Assembly (NCBI GenBank): GCA_001302245.1
Contig: LGYU01000008.1
Span: forward strand, 124,001-188,000
Direction: 5' to 3'
Length of the DNA stretch: 64,000 nt
Origin: Chitinophagaceae bacterium PMP191F
GTDB taxonomy: Bacteria; Bacteroidota; Bacteroidia; Chitinophagales; Chitinophagaceae
Numbering within the stretch: the first letter of the stretch is position 1; the number at the start of each line of letters is the position of its first letter. The notes under the pieces were generated by a model that was not told where the DNA came from, made no database searches, and saw nothing but the letters and a program-made list of their open reading frames with translations. The position numbers and the translations under genes are program-made. Below, one piece after another: positions 45,756 through 54,810 of the stretch.

Positions 45756-46848
45756 ATGCCTTTACCTGTAAGGCATCGCGCAGGCCATTACCCAGCATAT
45801 TGAATGCCAGTACCAGCAGCATAATAGCAATACCGGGTGCCAGTGCCAGCATAGGATTGTGTGTAATAATGAAGTTGTAGTTCTCTTTGATCATCAGTCC
45901 CCAACTGGGTTGCGGCGGTTGTACACCAATGCCCAGAAAACTAAGACCGGCTTCTATAACAATGGCCGATGCAAAGTTGGAGGCTGCCACCACCATTACA
46001 GGTCCCATTACATTGGGCAATACATGCCTGGCAATGATGCGTATGGAAGAATATCCCAATGCCCTGGCTGCCTCAATGTATTCCATTTCACGCACCGTCA
46101 TTACCTGCCCGCGGATAATGCGTGCCACATTCACCCACATGGTTAAACCAATGGCAATGAAGATCTGCCAGAATCCTTTTCCCAGCATAAGTGTAATGGC
46201 AAATACCAGCAACAGGGTGGGGATGCTCCAGATCACATTGATAAACCACATGATAATATCATCTGTTCGTCCACGGAAATAGCCTGCCAGGGCACCCAGC
46301 AGTACGCCCAACAGCAATGAAATGATCACCGTGATCAACCCAACGCTAAGACTTACGCGAACACCTACCAGCAAACGGCTTAAAATATCACGACCGTACT
46401 TATCTGTGCCCAGGTAGAACTTTTGGGTAATTACTTTATACTGTCCGCTGCGGTTTTGCTCCTGCCATCGGGTAGTGGTATAGGGAAAGCTTATGCGCTC
46501 ACTGATACCTTCATCAATGTATTTGCTGACAATGATACTGTCTGCAGTAGTTTGATACCCTTTAACAGGAATATACTGGTAACGGTCTGTCTGGCCATTC
46601 AGTAAACGATCGAAAAAAGAGGCAGATGCAGGAGGTATGGTATACGGCAGTAATAAAAATTGTTGAGTAAAACCCGGTTTTTGTCCACCGATCTCGATTA
46701 CCATCCTGTTGGCATTGGATGAATTGTCTGGTGCAATACAATAGGCAAAAACCGCAGTGACCACAGCCAGCAAAATGATAACGATACCTGCTACGGCTCC
46801 TTTGTTCCGTTTCAGTCTTCGCCATGTAGATCGTGTTGGTGCGGCCAT
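45754..46848 (-). CDS. DppC/OppC-type ABC permease with periplasmic insert
   Basis: This 364-residue inner-membrane permease is of the peptide/nickel transporter family. The first helix (about 15-35) is followed by a periplasmic insert of about 100 residues, and then the five-helix permease block with the EAA-like loop EYIEAARALGYSSIRIIARHVLPNVMGP. Such inserts are seen in Bacteroidota members. No DppB, ATPase or binding protein is adjacent, so the partner genes must be elsewhere. It is the last gene of a minus-strand group of four. Confidence 0.9.
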   Translation of the reverse strand: MAAPTRSTWRRLKRNKGAVAGIVIILLAVVTAVFAYCIAPDNSSNANRMVIEIGGQKPGFTQQFLLLPYTIPPASASFFDRLLNGQTDRYQYIPVKGYQTTADSIIVSKYIDEGISERISFPYTTTRWQEQNRSGQYKVITQKFYLGTDKYGRDILSRLLVGVRVSLSVGLITVIISLLLGVLLGALAGYFRGRTDDIIMWFINVIWSIPTLLLVFAITLMLGKGFWQIFIAIGLTMWVNVARIIRGQVMTVREMEYIEAARALGYSSIRIIARHVLPNVMGPVMVVAASNFASAIVIEAGLSFLGIGVQPPQPSWGLMIKENYNFIITHNPMLALAPGIAIMLLVLAFNMLGNGLRDALQVKA

Positions 46849-46892
46849 TGATTATTGCTGCTGAAAGAATTTAATGATGTTAAGAATGGTAT

Positions 46893-48041
46893 TTACCGTT
46901 TTATCTGCCTTCCTTTCCATTCATACTTACCAAATTTACCGAACCAGCCGGCTATAATGGTGTATGCAATGTGTAAGGGCTGCAGAAAAGGAAAATACTT
47001 CATTAGTGTACGCTGACCAAAAAAAGTAGCAACGGCCTGTACAAACGGAAACTCAATCAGTATTTTGGCTATCAGCAACAATATGCCAAAGAACAGCCAG
47101 ATATTTTTCCAGAAGGAAGCGATGACGGTTGCCAGGAAACAGCAGTTGATAAGATATACCAGCAGCAGTACCCAAAAGATGCGTTTGTCATCATACCGAT
47201 CGGCCTTGCTGGCCCACCGTATGCGTTGGTGAAAAAACTCTTTCCAGGTAGCAGCCGGTGTAGTGGTAACAGTCGCAGCCTCATTTTTAAGATAAAATAC
47301 CTTGTCCGGATACCGCCGGTATATTTTATGCATCAGCAGCATATCATCACCCGAAGCAATATTGTCAATGCCTGCAAACCCGTTCACTTCATAAAAAGCA
47401 TCTTTTTCATATGCCAGGTTGGCGCCATTGCACATGGAATGAAAACGTTTAAATACTGAAGCTGCAGTGATACCCTGCAGGGTAATAAAATCCAGCGATT
47501 GAAAAACGGAGAGCAGGCTGCGGTTGGTAGTGATCTTAACAGGAGCGGCAATAAACTTTGCCTGTTGTTTTTCGTAAAACGAAGCGATGGTGTACAGCCA
47601 GCTGGGATCAAAACGGCAATCTGCATCGGAAGTAACGATCAGTATGCCCTGCGCCAGCCGGATGCCGGTTTCAATAGCCTTTTTTTTATGCGCAGTTACC
47701 TGTTGCTGAGAATCGGTATGATCGGCCAGGTTAACACATTGCAGCCACATATCGGGCGTTCTGTATTGTTGTAGCAACTCCCAGGTATTATCTGTGCTGT
47801 GATCATTTACAATAATTACCTGGTACTGGCTTTTGGGATATTGCTGTCTGCACAGTGAATCCAGCAACTGCGCAATATTAGCGGCTTCATTGCGAACAGG
47901 AATGATGACGGATATTACAGTATGAGGAATGTGCCCTGCCGCATCAAAAGATGGCACCTGTTTCCATGCCTTATGGTAGTATTCGATCAGGATGGCATAG
48001 ATCACCATCAGCAGAAAGAAAAAGAGTAAAAAAAATGGCAT
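46893..48041 (-). CDS. Membrane glycosyltransferase family 2
   Basis: This 382-residue GT2 enzyme has an N-terminal helix, a GT-A domain with VISVIIPVRNEAANIAQLLD, a DAD metal site (VTSDADCRF), a GDD (SGDDMLLMHK) and an RIRWASK acceptor motif (QxxRW-like). Three C-terminal helices follow. Such enzymes make polysaccharides or glycolipids at the cytoplasmic membrane; the sugar cannot be assigned. It starts 9 bp after the alpha/beta hydrolase stop, so the two are probably cotranscribed. Confidence 0.88.
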   Translation of the reverse strand: MPFFLLFFFLLMVIYAILIEYYHKAWKQVPSFDAAGHIPHTVISVIIPVRNEAANIAQLLDSLCRQQYPKSQYQVIIVNDHSTDNTWELLQQYRTPDMWLQCVNLADHTDSQQQVTAHKKKAIETGIRLAQGILIVTSDADCRFDPSWLYTIASFYEKQQAKFIAAPVKITTNRSLLSVFQSLDFITLQGITAASVFKRFHSMCNGANLAYEKDAFYEVNGFAGIDNIASGDDMLLMHKIYRRYPDKVFYLKNEAATVTTTPAATWKEFFHQRIRWASKADRYDDKRIFWVLLLVYLINCCFLATVIASFWKNIWLFFGILLLIAKILIEFPFVQAVATFFGQRTLMKYFPFLQPLHIAYTIIAGWFGKFGKYEWKGRQIKR

Positions 48042-48050
48042 GATAATTTT

Positions 48051-48863
48051 TTAATGTAATGCGTTGGCGATAGCAGCGACATTTTTTTCATGCAATACCT
48101 GGTGACCGCTGGCAATAACCTGTAAAGTACAGAAAGGCTCAATGCCGTACCTGAATTTTTCACCATGCTCATACCGGATGATCTTGTCGTATTCGCCGTA
48201 AATAAGCGTTACAGGAATATGGTAGCGGACGATCATGGTTTTTATAATGGTCAGTTCAGGTTTGAATTTCCGCATACAGGTCCAGCGCGCATACAGGTCA
48301 CTACGTACCTGTTTGTCGTCAATATAATGTTTGGTGAACTTGTATACACTGGGGTTGACTATTTTCAAAGTGTTTCCAATATTCAGCAGCATTTTAAACC
48401 AGCCCGCATGTAGCATGGTAAGCCGGAATAAACGATTGCCAATAAGGGTTTGGGTAGACAGCCAGTACCAGAAATTTACAGACAGGCCATCCGGAGCCAG
48501 TAACACTACCTTTTCAATGGAATCTGGTGTTTCCTGCAGAAGACTTAACGCCAGCCTGCCACCCATACTAAAACCGATCAGTGTATAGGATGATGCGGTA
48601 ATGGAACGCTCAATGCGAATGGTATTGATGATGGTGATAAGATCTGACACAGTACATTGAAGACCTTCTTTCCATTTGGTTTTTCCGTGAAATGGCAGAT
48701 CTATCGCTATCAACTGGTAATCTTTTTCCAGGTACAGATCCAGGAAATGAAAGTTTTCTTCAGATTCACCATAGCCGTGCAAACATAAAAGCATTTTGGG
48801 GCCATGACCGGCATAGCTATAGTGAATACGCGACGAATTGAACGTAATGAACGCAGATTGCAT
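48051..48863 (-). CDS. Alpha/beta hydrolase
   Basis: This 270-residue enzyme has the nucleophile elbow GFSMGG, an oxyanion HGYGE and a final catalytic His in ASGHQVLHE. A later Asp in YGEYDKI completes the triad. Substrate is unknown. It lies directly upstream of the glycosyltransferase gene, which may hint at lipid or surface-polymer metabolism (inference only). Confidence 0.85.
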   Translation of the reverse strand: MQSAFITFNSSRIHYSYAGHGPKMLLCLHGYGESEENFHFLDLYLEKDYQLIAIDLPFHGKTKWKEGLQCTVSDLITIINTIRIERSITASSYTLIGFSMGGRLALSLLQETPDSIEKVVLLAPDGLSVNFWYWLSTQTLIGNRLFRLTMLHAGWFKMLLNIGNTLKIVNPSVYKFTKHYIDDKQVRSDLYARWTCMRKFKPELTIIKTMIVRYHIPVTLIYGEYDKIIRYEHGEKFRYGIEPFCTLQVIASGHQVLHEKNVAAIANALH

Positions 48864-48907
48864 ATTGAATTTTAAACAAACAGCGCTAAAGCTACAAATG
48901 GTTTACC

Positions 48908-50143
48908 TTATTTCATAAAAGATTGCGTAAACGTTTCGCTTTTTGTGATGATGCGTGCAAAATAGCTGCCCGCAGCAAGACTGGCTACCGGGAGGCTGAG
49001 TTTATTCTGTTTACTGTGTAAAGCGCGGGTATATCTGGCTGAAAGAATGCCGGACGCATTGATAATTTCGATAGTAATATTCTGCGGACCTGCGGCAAAT
49101 ATTTCCAGGGTAATGTTGGTGTTGGCGGGTACGGGATATATTTTTTTGATCAGCAACGCCGGGGTTGATCGTTTGATTACGGCAATACCGGAAAAAGAAG
49201 TTTTAATACCATCATAGATCTGTAAACGGTAGTAGCTGTTGCCGGGCAGCGGGTCTTTATCAATATACTGGAACTGCTGTTTGCCGGTTGAACTGCCTGC
49301 CGTTATTTCATTAATGACTTCAAACTGGTTATTGTCCTCACTGCGCTGCAGACTAAAACGAGTATTGCTGTTATCGCAGGTTGCTTCCCAGTTGATCAAT
49401 ACGTTTTCCTCTTTTTGTACAGCATGGAATTGTGCCAGTACCACGGGCAGCGGTATACTGAATACATTGGCTGCTACCACCCGTTCAAACAATACACGAT
49501 GACCTGCATCATTAAAGTGAATATTGTCGCCGGCAGAATAGATCGCCTTTATGGTAGTATCTGCAGGATTGAACATGCCATCCCAGAAGTTGAGTGTATG
49601 TAACGGACCAAAACGATTGATGATGGAGTCTTTAATGTCGGCCATTTTTTTCTTGATGGCAGATGTATTGAACCCTCCGTCTGTACGCGGTTGTGTGGTA
49701 GTGATAAAACATTTGTTGCCGAAAGCTGTGGCGGAATCATAGATCAACTGTAATCCGTTCATGATCTCGGCAATGCTGTATATATTATAGTTGTTACTGG
49801 GATAGTTTACAATAATGACACCATCAGCCGGGTTAGACAGTGTTTTTAACAGGTTAACGGCGCGGGTTACATTGCGCTGTGGGTCGGGTGTGGTAGGTCC
49901 GGTAGTATAGCTGGAAGGCATACCACTGTAAAACGTATACCCGTTAACACCCATGTTGTAAATGGTATCTAATACACCCAATTGTTTTTTGTAATAAGCG
50001 CTGAAACGTCGTACCCAGGAACTGTCCGAAACAGAAGCGCCCTGCCCGGCGGTGGTGGAAGAACCCATGGCGGCTACTTTTTTAGTTTGGGCAAACCCGG
50101 CAACACTACACAATGCCAGCAAAAGCATGTACACTTTTTTCAT
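48908..50143 (-). CDS. Secreted SGNH/GDSL hydrolase with type IX sorting domain
   Basis: This 411-residue esterase-like protein has a signal peptide (about 1-18). An SGNH domain follows with Ser in MGSSTTAG (block I), Asn in MGVNGYTF and the Asp-x-x-His pair in DNIHFNDAGH. A linker of FN-like beta sequence (about 238-330) and a C-terminal type A T9SS signal end it (about 335-411, IYPVPANTNITLEI... FMK). It should be exported to the outside through the type IX system. Target acyl groups are unknown. Confidence 0.9.
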   Translation of the reverse strand: MKKVYMLLLALCSVAGFAQTKKVAAMGSSTTAGQGASVSDSSWVRRFSAYYKKQLGVLDTIYNMGVNGYTFYSGMPSSYTTGPTTPDPQRNVTRAVNLLKTLSNPADGVIIVNYPSNNYNIYSIAEIMNGLQLIYDSATAFGNKCFITTTQPRTDGGFNTSAIKKKMADIKDSIINRFGPLHTLNFWDGMFNPADTTIKAIYSAGDNIHFNDAGHRVLFERVVAANVFSIPLPVVLAQFHAVQKEENVLINWEATCDNSNTRFSLQRSEDNNQFEVINEITAGSSTGKQQFQYIDKDPLPGNSYYRLQIYDGIKTSFSGIAVIKRSTPALLIKKIYPVPANTNITLEIFAAGPQNITIEIINASGILSARYTRALHSKQNKLSLPVASLAAGSYFARIITKSETFTQSFMK

Positions 50144-50310
50144 AACACAGTTAGTTCAATGAATTAAAAACAGATCGGTACAGGTAAGGAAGTGGCTTGT
50201 GCAGAGAGGATTGGATTGAAGAAGGGTTAGTGTACATTGAAGCTACGACTTTTTATGAATGACCCCGCCATCTGTTCATGTGACCTTTAACAAAAATTCC
50301 CCGGCGGTAA

Positions 50311-50342
50311 TTTGCAGATATGGTGGAGAAATACTAGATTTG
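50311..50342 (+). promoter_or_regulatory. Promoter of the MarR-family gene
   Basis: TTTG at 50311-50314 and TAGATTTG at 50335-50342, 20 nt apart, are a full match to the Bacteroidota -33/-7 consensus. The expected start is near 50348. Confidence 0.75.
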
Positions 50343-50344
50343 AT

Positions 50345-50362
50345 TAGTTGTATAAACAACTA
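50345..50362 (+). promoter_or_regulatory. Likely MarR operator
   Basis: The inverted repeat TAGTTGT/ACAACTA with 4-nt spacer ATAA covers the predicted transcription start and ends 1 bp before the ATG. This is the size and position of a MarR-dimer autoregulatory site. Confidence 0.6.
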
Positions 50363-50363
50363 T

Positions 50364-50804
50364 ATGCCAAACAACCAATTCAAAAGGGGAGAATTATATA
50401 GTTTCATCACGGGGAAAGCATCCACTGCTATTGCGCGCCGTTTGCAGAAAAAATTCAATGCAGCCGGTCTTAACTTAACAATTGAACAGTGGAGTGTGTT
50501 ATATCACCTGTGGAAACAGGACGGTATCAGTCAGCAGGAGCTTTGTAATGCTACTTTTCGTGATAAACCCAGTATTACACGGCTGGTTGATAACCTGGAA
50601 AAGCTGCAACTGGTAAAAAGAGTGGCTTCGGAATCTGATCGCAGAATGAACATGGTTTTTTTGACCAAACAGGCGCAGAAGTTACAGGAACAAGCCATGT
50701 ACCTGGCCGAAGAAACACTTAATGAAGCGTTAACAGGCGTGCCCCCGGAGCGGATAGATATTTGTAAAGAGGTACTGCAGATCGTGTATGATAATCTGAA
50801 ATGA
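50364..50804 (+). CDS. MarR family transcriptional regulator
   Basis: This 146-residue winged-helix protein has helices flanking a wHTH (ISQQELCNATFRDKPSITRLVDNLEKL) and the wing segment RVASESDRRMNMVFLT with the family's DxRxxxxxLT pattern. I set the start at 50364. The frame continues upstream to 50259 but that part is covered by a strong promoter and an operator. It may regulate itself and possibly the acyl-CoA dehydrogenase gene 70 bp downstream. Confidence 0.9.
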   Translation: MPNNQFKRGELYSFITGKASTAIARRLQKKFNAAGLNLTIEQWSVLYHLWKQDGISQQELCNATFRDKPSITRLVDNLEKLQLVKRVASESDRRMNMVFLTKQAQKLQEQAMYLAEETLNEALTGVPPERIDICKEVLQIVYDNLK

Positions 50805-50874
50805 TTGTTTGGTGACACCAAGGATATTGCCGGTTACTACTCACCATATTTGTTCAACATAAAATGTTTGTTAT

Positions 50875-52668
50875 ATGAGTTCCACAGCACAGCAACAAGC
50901 CACTTTTAAAGGCGGGGAATGGCTGATCCGCGAATCCTCACCTTTTGATACTTTTACACCCGAAGATTACAGTGAAGAGCAGCAGATGGTAAAAGACATG
51001 TGCGCTTCTTTCCTGGAAACAGAGGTGCTGCCGGTAATTGACAGAATTGATAAACTGGAGCCGGGCCTGATGCCATCGCTGGTACAAAAAGCGGGTGAGC
51101 AGGGTTTGCTGGGAGCTTCCATTCCCGAAGAGTATGGCGGGCTGGGAAAAGATTTTGTTACCTCTACCCTGGTCAGTGAAGCACTGGGGGGTGGTTATTC
51201 ATTTTCTGTAGCAGTATCGGCACATACCGGTATTGGGACATTACCCATTCTGTATTTTGGAACAGACGCACAGAAAAAACAATACATACCCAAACTGGCT
51301 ACCGGCGAATGGAAAGGTGCTTACGGTCTTACAGAACCGAACAGCGGTAGTGATGCACTGGGTGCTAAAACCACTGCCACACTAAGTGCAGATGGTAAAC
51401 ATTACCTGCTGAACGGGCAGAAATGCTGGATCACCAATGGTGGTTTTGCTGATGTATATACAGTATTTGCCAAAATAGACGGCGATAAGTTTACCGGCTT
51501 TATTGTAGAAAGAGGTTTTGAAGGATTTACACAGGGTCCCGAAGAACATAAAATGGGTATCAAAGGATCTTCTACCGTGCAGTTGTATTTCCAGGATTGT
51601 AAGGTACCGGTAGAAAACGTGCTGGGTGAAATTGGCAAGGGACATATCATTGCCTTCAACATTCTTAATATCGGTCGTTTGAAACTGTGTGCTGCAGCTT
51701 TGGGTGGTGCTAAAAGAGCTACTACGCTCACCATTCAATACGCCAATACACGCGAACAGTTTAAAACACCCATTGCCAGTTTTGGGGCCATTAAGAACAA
51801 ACTGGCTGAAATGGCTATTAAAATGTGGGTGGCAGAAAGCGCTTTGTATCGTACTTCCAAAGCAATTGATGATAAAGAGCATGAACTGATAGCGGCCGGC
51901 AAACCCTTTAATGAGGCATTGCTGGGCGGTGCGGAAGAATATGCCATTGAGTGCGCCATACTGAAAGTATTCGGTAGCGAAACCCTGAGCTTTGTAGTAG
52001 ATGAAGGAGTGCAGATCCACGGCGGTAATGGCTTCAGTGATGAATACATTATTTCACGTGCTTACCGCGACAGTCGTATCAACCGCATTTACGAAGGTAC
52101 CAACGAGATTAACCGTTTGCTGACTGTAGATATGGTACTGAAAAGAGCCATGAAAGGACGTCTTGACCTGATGGGCCCGGCGATGAACGTGCAGAAAGAA
52201 CTGATGAGCATTCCTGACTTTGGCAGTGGCGATGAAGAAGCTTTTGCAAAAGAAAAGAAAGCGATCGCTGGTTTCAAAAAAGCCATCCTGATGACAGCCG
52301 GTGCTGCTGTACAGAAACTGATGATGAAAATAGAATCAGAACAGGAAGTACTGATGCACATAGCAGATATGGCTATTGAAACATATCATGCAGAAAGCGC
52401 CCTGTTGCGTGCCATGAAACTAGTGGATAAAAGAGGCGTAGCAGCCTGCCAGTTTGAGCTGGATGTTATGCGCACCTACCTGTATGATGCGGCAGACCAC
52501 ATCAATAAATTTGGTAAGGATGCCATCAATGCTTTTGCTGATGGTGATGAACAGAGAATGATGCTGCTGGGTCTGAAACGTTTTACCAAAGTAGAACCCT
52601 TCAACAGCAAAGAAGCAAAACGCCGTATTGCAGCAAAATTGATTGGCGAAAATAAATACCCGTTATAA
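50875..52668 (+). CDS. Acyl-CoA dehydrogenase, long form
   Basis: This 597-residue FAD enzyme oxidises acyl-CoA in beta-oxidation. The family signatures AYGLTEPNSGSDALG (about 143-157) and RIYEGTNEINRL (with the catalytic base region) are clear. A C-terminal region of about 160 residues goes beyond the usual 380-residue core, as in ACADVL-like and other Bacteroidota long members. No electron-transfer flavoprotein gene is adjacent. The preceding MarR gene may control it. Confidence 0.94.
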   Translation: MSSTAQQQATFKGGEWLIRESSPFDTFTPEDYSEEQQMVKDMCASFLETEVLPVIDRIDKLEPGLMPSLVQKAGEQGLLGASIPEEYGGLGKDFVTSTLVSEALGGGYSFSVAVSAHTGIGTLPILYFGTDAQKKQYIPKLATGEWKGAYGLTEPNSGSDALGAKTTATLSADGKHYLLNGQKCWITNGGFADVYTVFAKIDGDKFTGFIVERGFEGFTQGPEEHKMGIKGSSTVQLYFQDCKVPVENVLGEIGKGHIIAFNILNIGRLKLCAAALGGAKRATTLTIQYANTREQFKTPIASFGAIKNKLAEMAIKMWVAESALYRTSKAIDDKEHELIAAGKPFNEALLGGAEEYAIECAILKVFGSETLSFVVDEGVQIHGGNGFSDEYIISRAYRDSRINRIYEGTNEINRLLTVDMVLKRAMKGRLDLMGPAMNVQKELMSIPDFGSGDEEAFAKEKKAIAGFKKAILMTAGAAVQKLMMKIESEQEVLMHIADMAIETYHAESALLRAMKLVDKRGVAACQFELDVMRTYLYDAADHINKFGKDAINAFADGDEQRMMLLGLKRFTKVEPFNSKEAKRRIAAKLIGENKYPL

Positions 52669-52697
52669 AGACACTGTGTTTTGTGTTGCTTATAAGT

Positions 52698-52729
52698 ATC
52701 CCGGATGTGTAAAAGCTCCGGGATTTTTT
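52698..52729 (+). terminator. Terminator of the acyl-CoA dehydrogenase gene
   Basis: Arms ATCCCGGA and TCCGGGAT with an 11-nt loop precede a run of T. The next gene starts 25 bp later. Confidence 0.85.
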
Positions 52730-52753
52730 ATGCCTGTGTTGTATCTTCCCGTA

Positions 52754-53929
52754 ATGAAGCACCACTTTTTAGTAGCCAAACTGTTCTTGTTGCCGCTCAC
52801 TTTTTTTGCACAGGATACAGTGAAACCTTACCTGCTTGTAAAAACAACCGGACAACTGCCATTTCTGGAATATGGCCTGGGCGATGACAGGCTGGGCGGC
52901 GCCAAACTCACTTACCTTGATACCAGCGTATTGCTGAAAGTAACAGACTCTTCCGGTGGTGATTACAAAGTACAGTTGTCAAAATACCATAGTGCCTATG
53001 TTGCCAAAAGCAATGTATTGCAGGTAACAGATAAACAGATGCGTCCCTGGTACCTCAGCAGCAGCTGGCGTGTATACGGCAATGACCAGTATGATTTTGT
53101 AAACATCGGTATGGAAGAAAGGCTGCCTTACAGAAGTGTACAGCAGATCAACCCTGCCCGTATTGTGGTGGATATTTTTGGTGTTACATCCAATACCAAC
53201 TGGATCACACAATTGCATTCGGTAAAAGAGATCAAAAACGCCTGGTACGAACAGATTGAGGATGATGTGCTGCGCGTGTTCATTGAACTGAAGCATAAAC
53301 AGCACTGGGGTTATCTGATCGCCTACGACAGTACCGGCAAAAAACTGGTGATCCGTGTAAAGCGGCAACCGGAAAAACTGAAGCCATCACAACTGGTAGT
53401 AGCCATTGATGCAGGACACGGCGGTTCCAATGCAGGTGCAGATGGCCTTACTTCCAAAGCACTGGAAAAAGATTATACACTGAAGTTTGCCAAAGAGCTT
53501 CAGCAGTACCTGCACCGCAAAGGAGTAAGAACCATTATGACCAGAGAAACAGATGTTGATATGAGCATGCCCGATCGTACCTTGTTTCTAAGGGCAGCAG
53601 ATCCTTCCATCCTGATCAGTCTGCATCTTAACTCGGCCGGCAATCCGAATGTAAAAGGCACAAGTACTTATTATCGTTATATCGGCTTCAGACCTCTTAC
53701 TCAGGCTGTGCTGGAGAGAATGTTGCAACTGGGGCTGAATGAATATGGGAATGTGGGCAATTTTAATTTTTCACTGAGCGGGCCTACAGAATACCCGAAC
53801 TGCCTGGTGGAAATTGCTTTCCTGAGCAACGCAGAAGATGAACAACGTATTCTTGATCCAAAGTTTCACAGATCGGTAGCAAAACAGATCTATCGTGGTA
53901 TCAGGGACTGGCTGAAGAATATTAAGTGA
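52754..53929 (+). CDS. N-acetylmuramoyl-L-alanine amidase (AmiC-like)
   Basis: This 391-residue murein hydrolase splits the amide bond between MurNAc and L-Ala. The start at 52754 gives a signal peptide (MKHHFLVAKLFLLPLTFFAQ); longer frames would run through the terminator just upstream. A linker/AMIN-like beta domain (about 20-210) precedes the Amidase_3 zinc domain: IDAGHGGSNAGADG (first His), the Glu near EKDYTLKFA, SLHLNS (His) and the catalytic Glu in VEIAFLSN. The enzyme probably acts in cell separation. Confidence 0.9.
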   Translation: MKHHFLVAKLFLLPLTFFAQDTVKPYLLVKTTGQLPFLEYGLGDDRLGGAKLTYLDTSVLLKVTDSSGGDYKVQLSKYHSAYVAKSNVLQVTDKQMRPWYLSSSWRVYGNDQYDFVNIGMEERLPYRSVQQINPARIVVDIFGVTSNTNWITQLHSVKEIKNAWYEQIEDDVLRVFIELKHKQHWGYLIAYDSTGKKLVIRVKRQPEKLKPSQLVVAIDAGHGGSNAGADGLTSKALEKDYTLKFAKELQQYLHRKGVRTIMTRETDVDMSMPDRTLFLRAADPSILISLHLNSAGNPNVKGTSTYYRYIGFRPLTQAVLERMLQLGLNEYGNVGNFNFSLSGPTEYPNCLVEIAFLSNAEDEQRILDPKFHRSVAKQIYRGIRDWLKNIK

Positions 53930-53966
53930 TACTTTTTTAACCCACAGTACATTAAACCATTATAAT

Positions 53967-54380
53967 ATGCAAAAAAGATCGCGTCGTGCATTTATTGGTA
54001 GCACTGGTAAAGCTGCTGTTGCCGCAGGATTGGTTACCTTCGCAGACACCAATACCACACCGATGTCACTTACAGGAAAATTTATTCATCACGTATATTT
54101 CTGGTTAAAGAACAAAGACAGTAAAGAAGATCAACAGCAACTGGTAGAAGGCCTGAAAAAGCTTTCGGCTGCAAAAACGATCCGCGAATTTCATATCGGT
54201 CAGCCCGCAGATACCAACCGTGATGTTATTGACCGTTCTTACTCCATCTCTTGGTGCCTGGTATTTGACAATGCTGCAGACCAGGCCAGTTACCAGGTTG
54301 ATCCCATTCACCTGAAGTTTGTAGAAGAATGTTCTGCATTGTGGACAAAGGTGGTGGTATATGATTCCGTGAGCATTTAG
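53967..54380 (+). CDS. Dabb-family protein with Tat-like signal
   Basis: This 137-residue protein is mostly a stress-responsive A/B-barrel (Dabb) domain (about 35-135, LTGKFIHHVYFWLKN...). The N-terminus SRRAFIGSTGKAAVAAGL has an RR pair and a small-residue stretch like a Tat signal, which is unusual since Dabb proteins are usually cytoplasmic. Function is unknown; some act as dimeric enzymes or binding proteins. It lies 4 bp before the DUF2251 gene. Confidence 0.82.
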   Translation: MQKRSRRAFIGSTGKAAVAAGLVTFADTNTTPMSLTGKFIHHVYFWLKNKDSKEDQQQLVEGLKKLSAAKTIREFHIGQPADTNRDVIDRSYSISWCLVFDNAADQASYQVDPIHLKFVEECSALWTKVVVYDSVSI

Positions 54381-54383
54381 TAA

Positions 54384-54797
54384 ATGAATATGAAAGGATA
54401 CTTATTGCGAGAACAGGATATTGTGCCGGGCGAAGATACTTTTATTGAGTGTCTGGCAGATATGAACAGCAATGGTGTTGTGTTCGAAGACAATACCGAT
54501 ACCGGTTTCTTCTATGCCATAGAAAAAGACCCCACATCTGGTGAAATGCGTGTACTGGATGCATTGCATATTTATAATGCTGAAGACATTACCGATAAAC
54601 AGAAACGTGCGTTAAAGATCATCTGGTCAAAAAGCTGGCAGCAATGTGCGCTGGTCATTGATACGTATTGTTATGCGTTGTTTGATTTTGCCGGTCATGG
54701 TGGTTATAACAGAAACGAATTTCCTCCACCCAATGAATTCTGGACACGGCATGGCCGCAAACTGACAAGTGAGGTTATCAGCTCTTTTTTTGAGTAG
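54384..54797 (+). CDS. DUF2251-like small protein
   Basis: This 137-residue soluble protein has the DUF2251-type segment EDNTDTGFFYAIE and LDALHIYNAEDI. No catalytic motif is seen. It begins 3 bp after the Dabb stop, so the two are one transcript. It is convergent with pgl. Confidence 0.75.
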   Translation: MNMKGYLLREQDIVPGEDTFIECLADMNSNGVVFEDNTDTGFFYAIEKDPTSGEMRVLDALHIYNAEDITDKQKRALKIIWSKSWQQCALVIDTYCYALFDFAGHGGYNRNEFPPPNEFWTRHGRKLTSEVISSFFE

Positions 54798-54810
54798 CCT
54801 GTTTGCCGGA

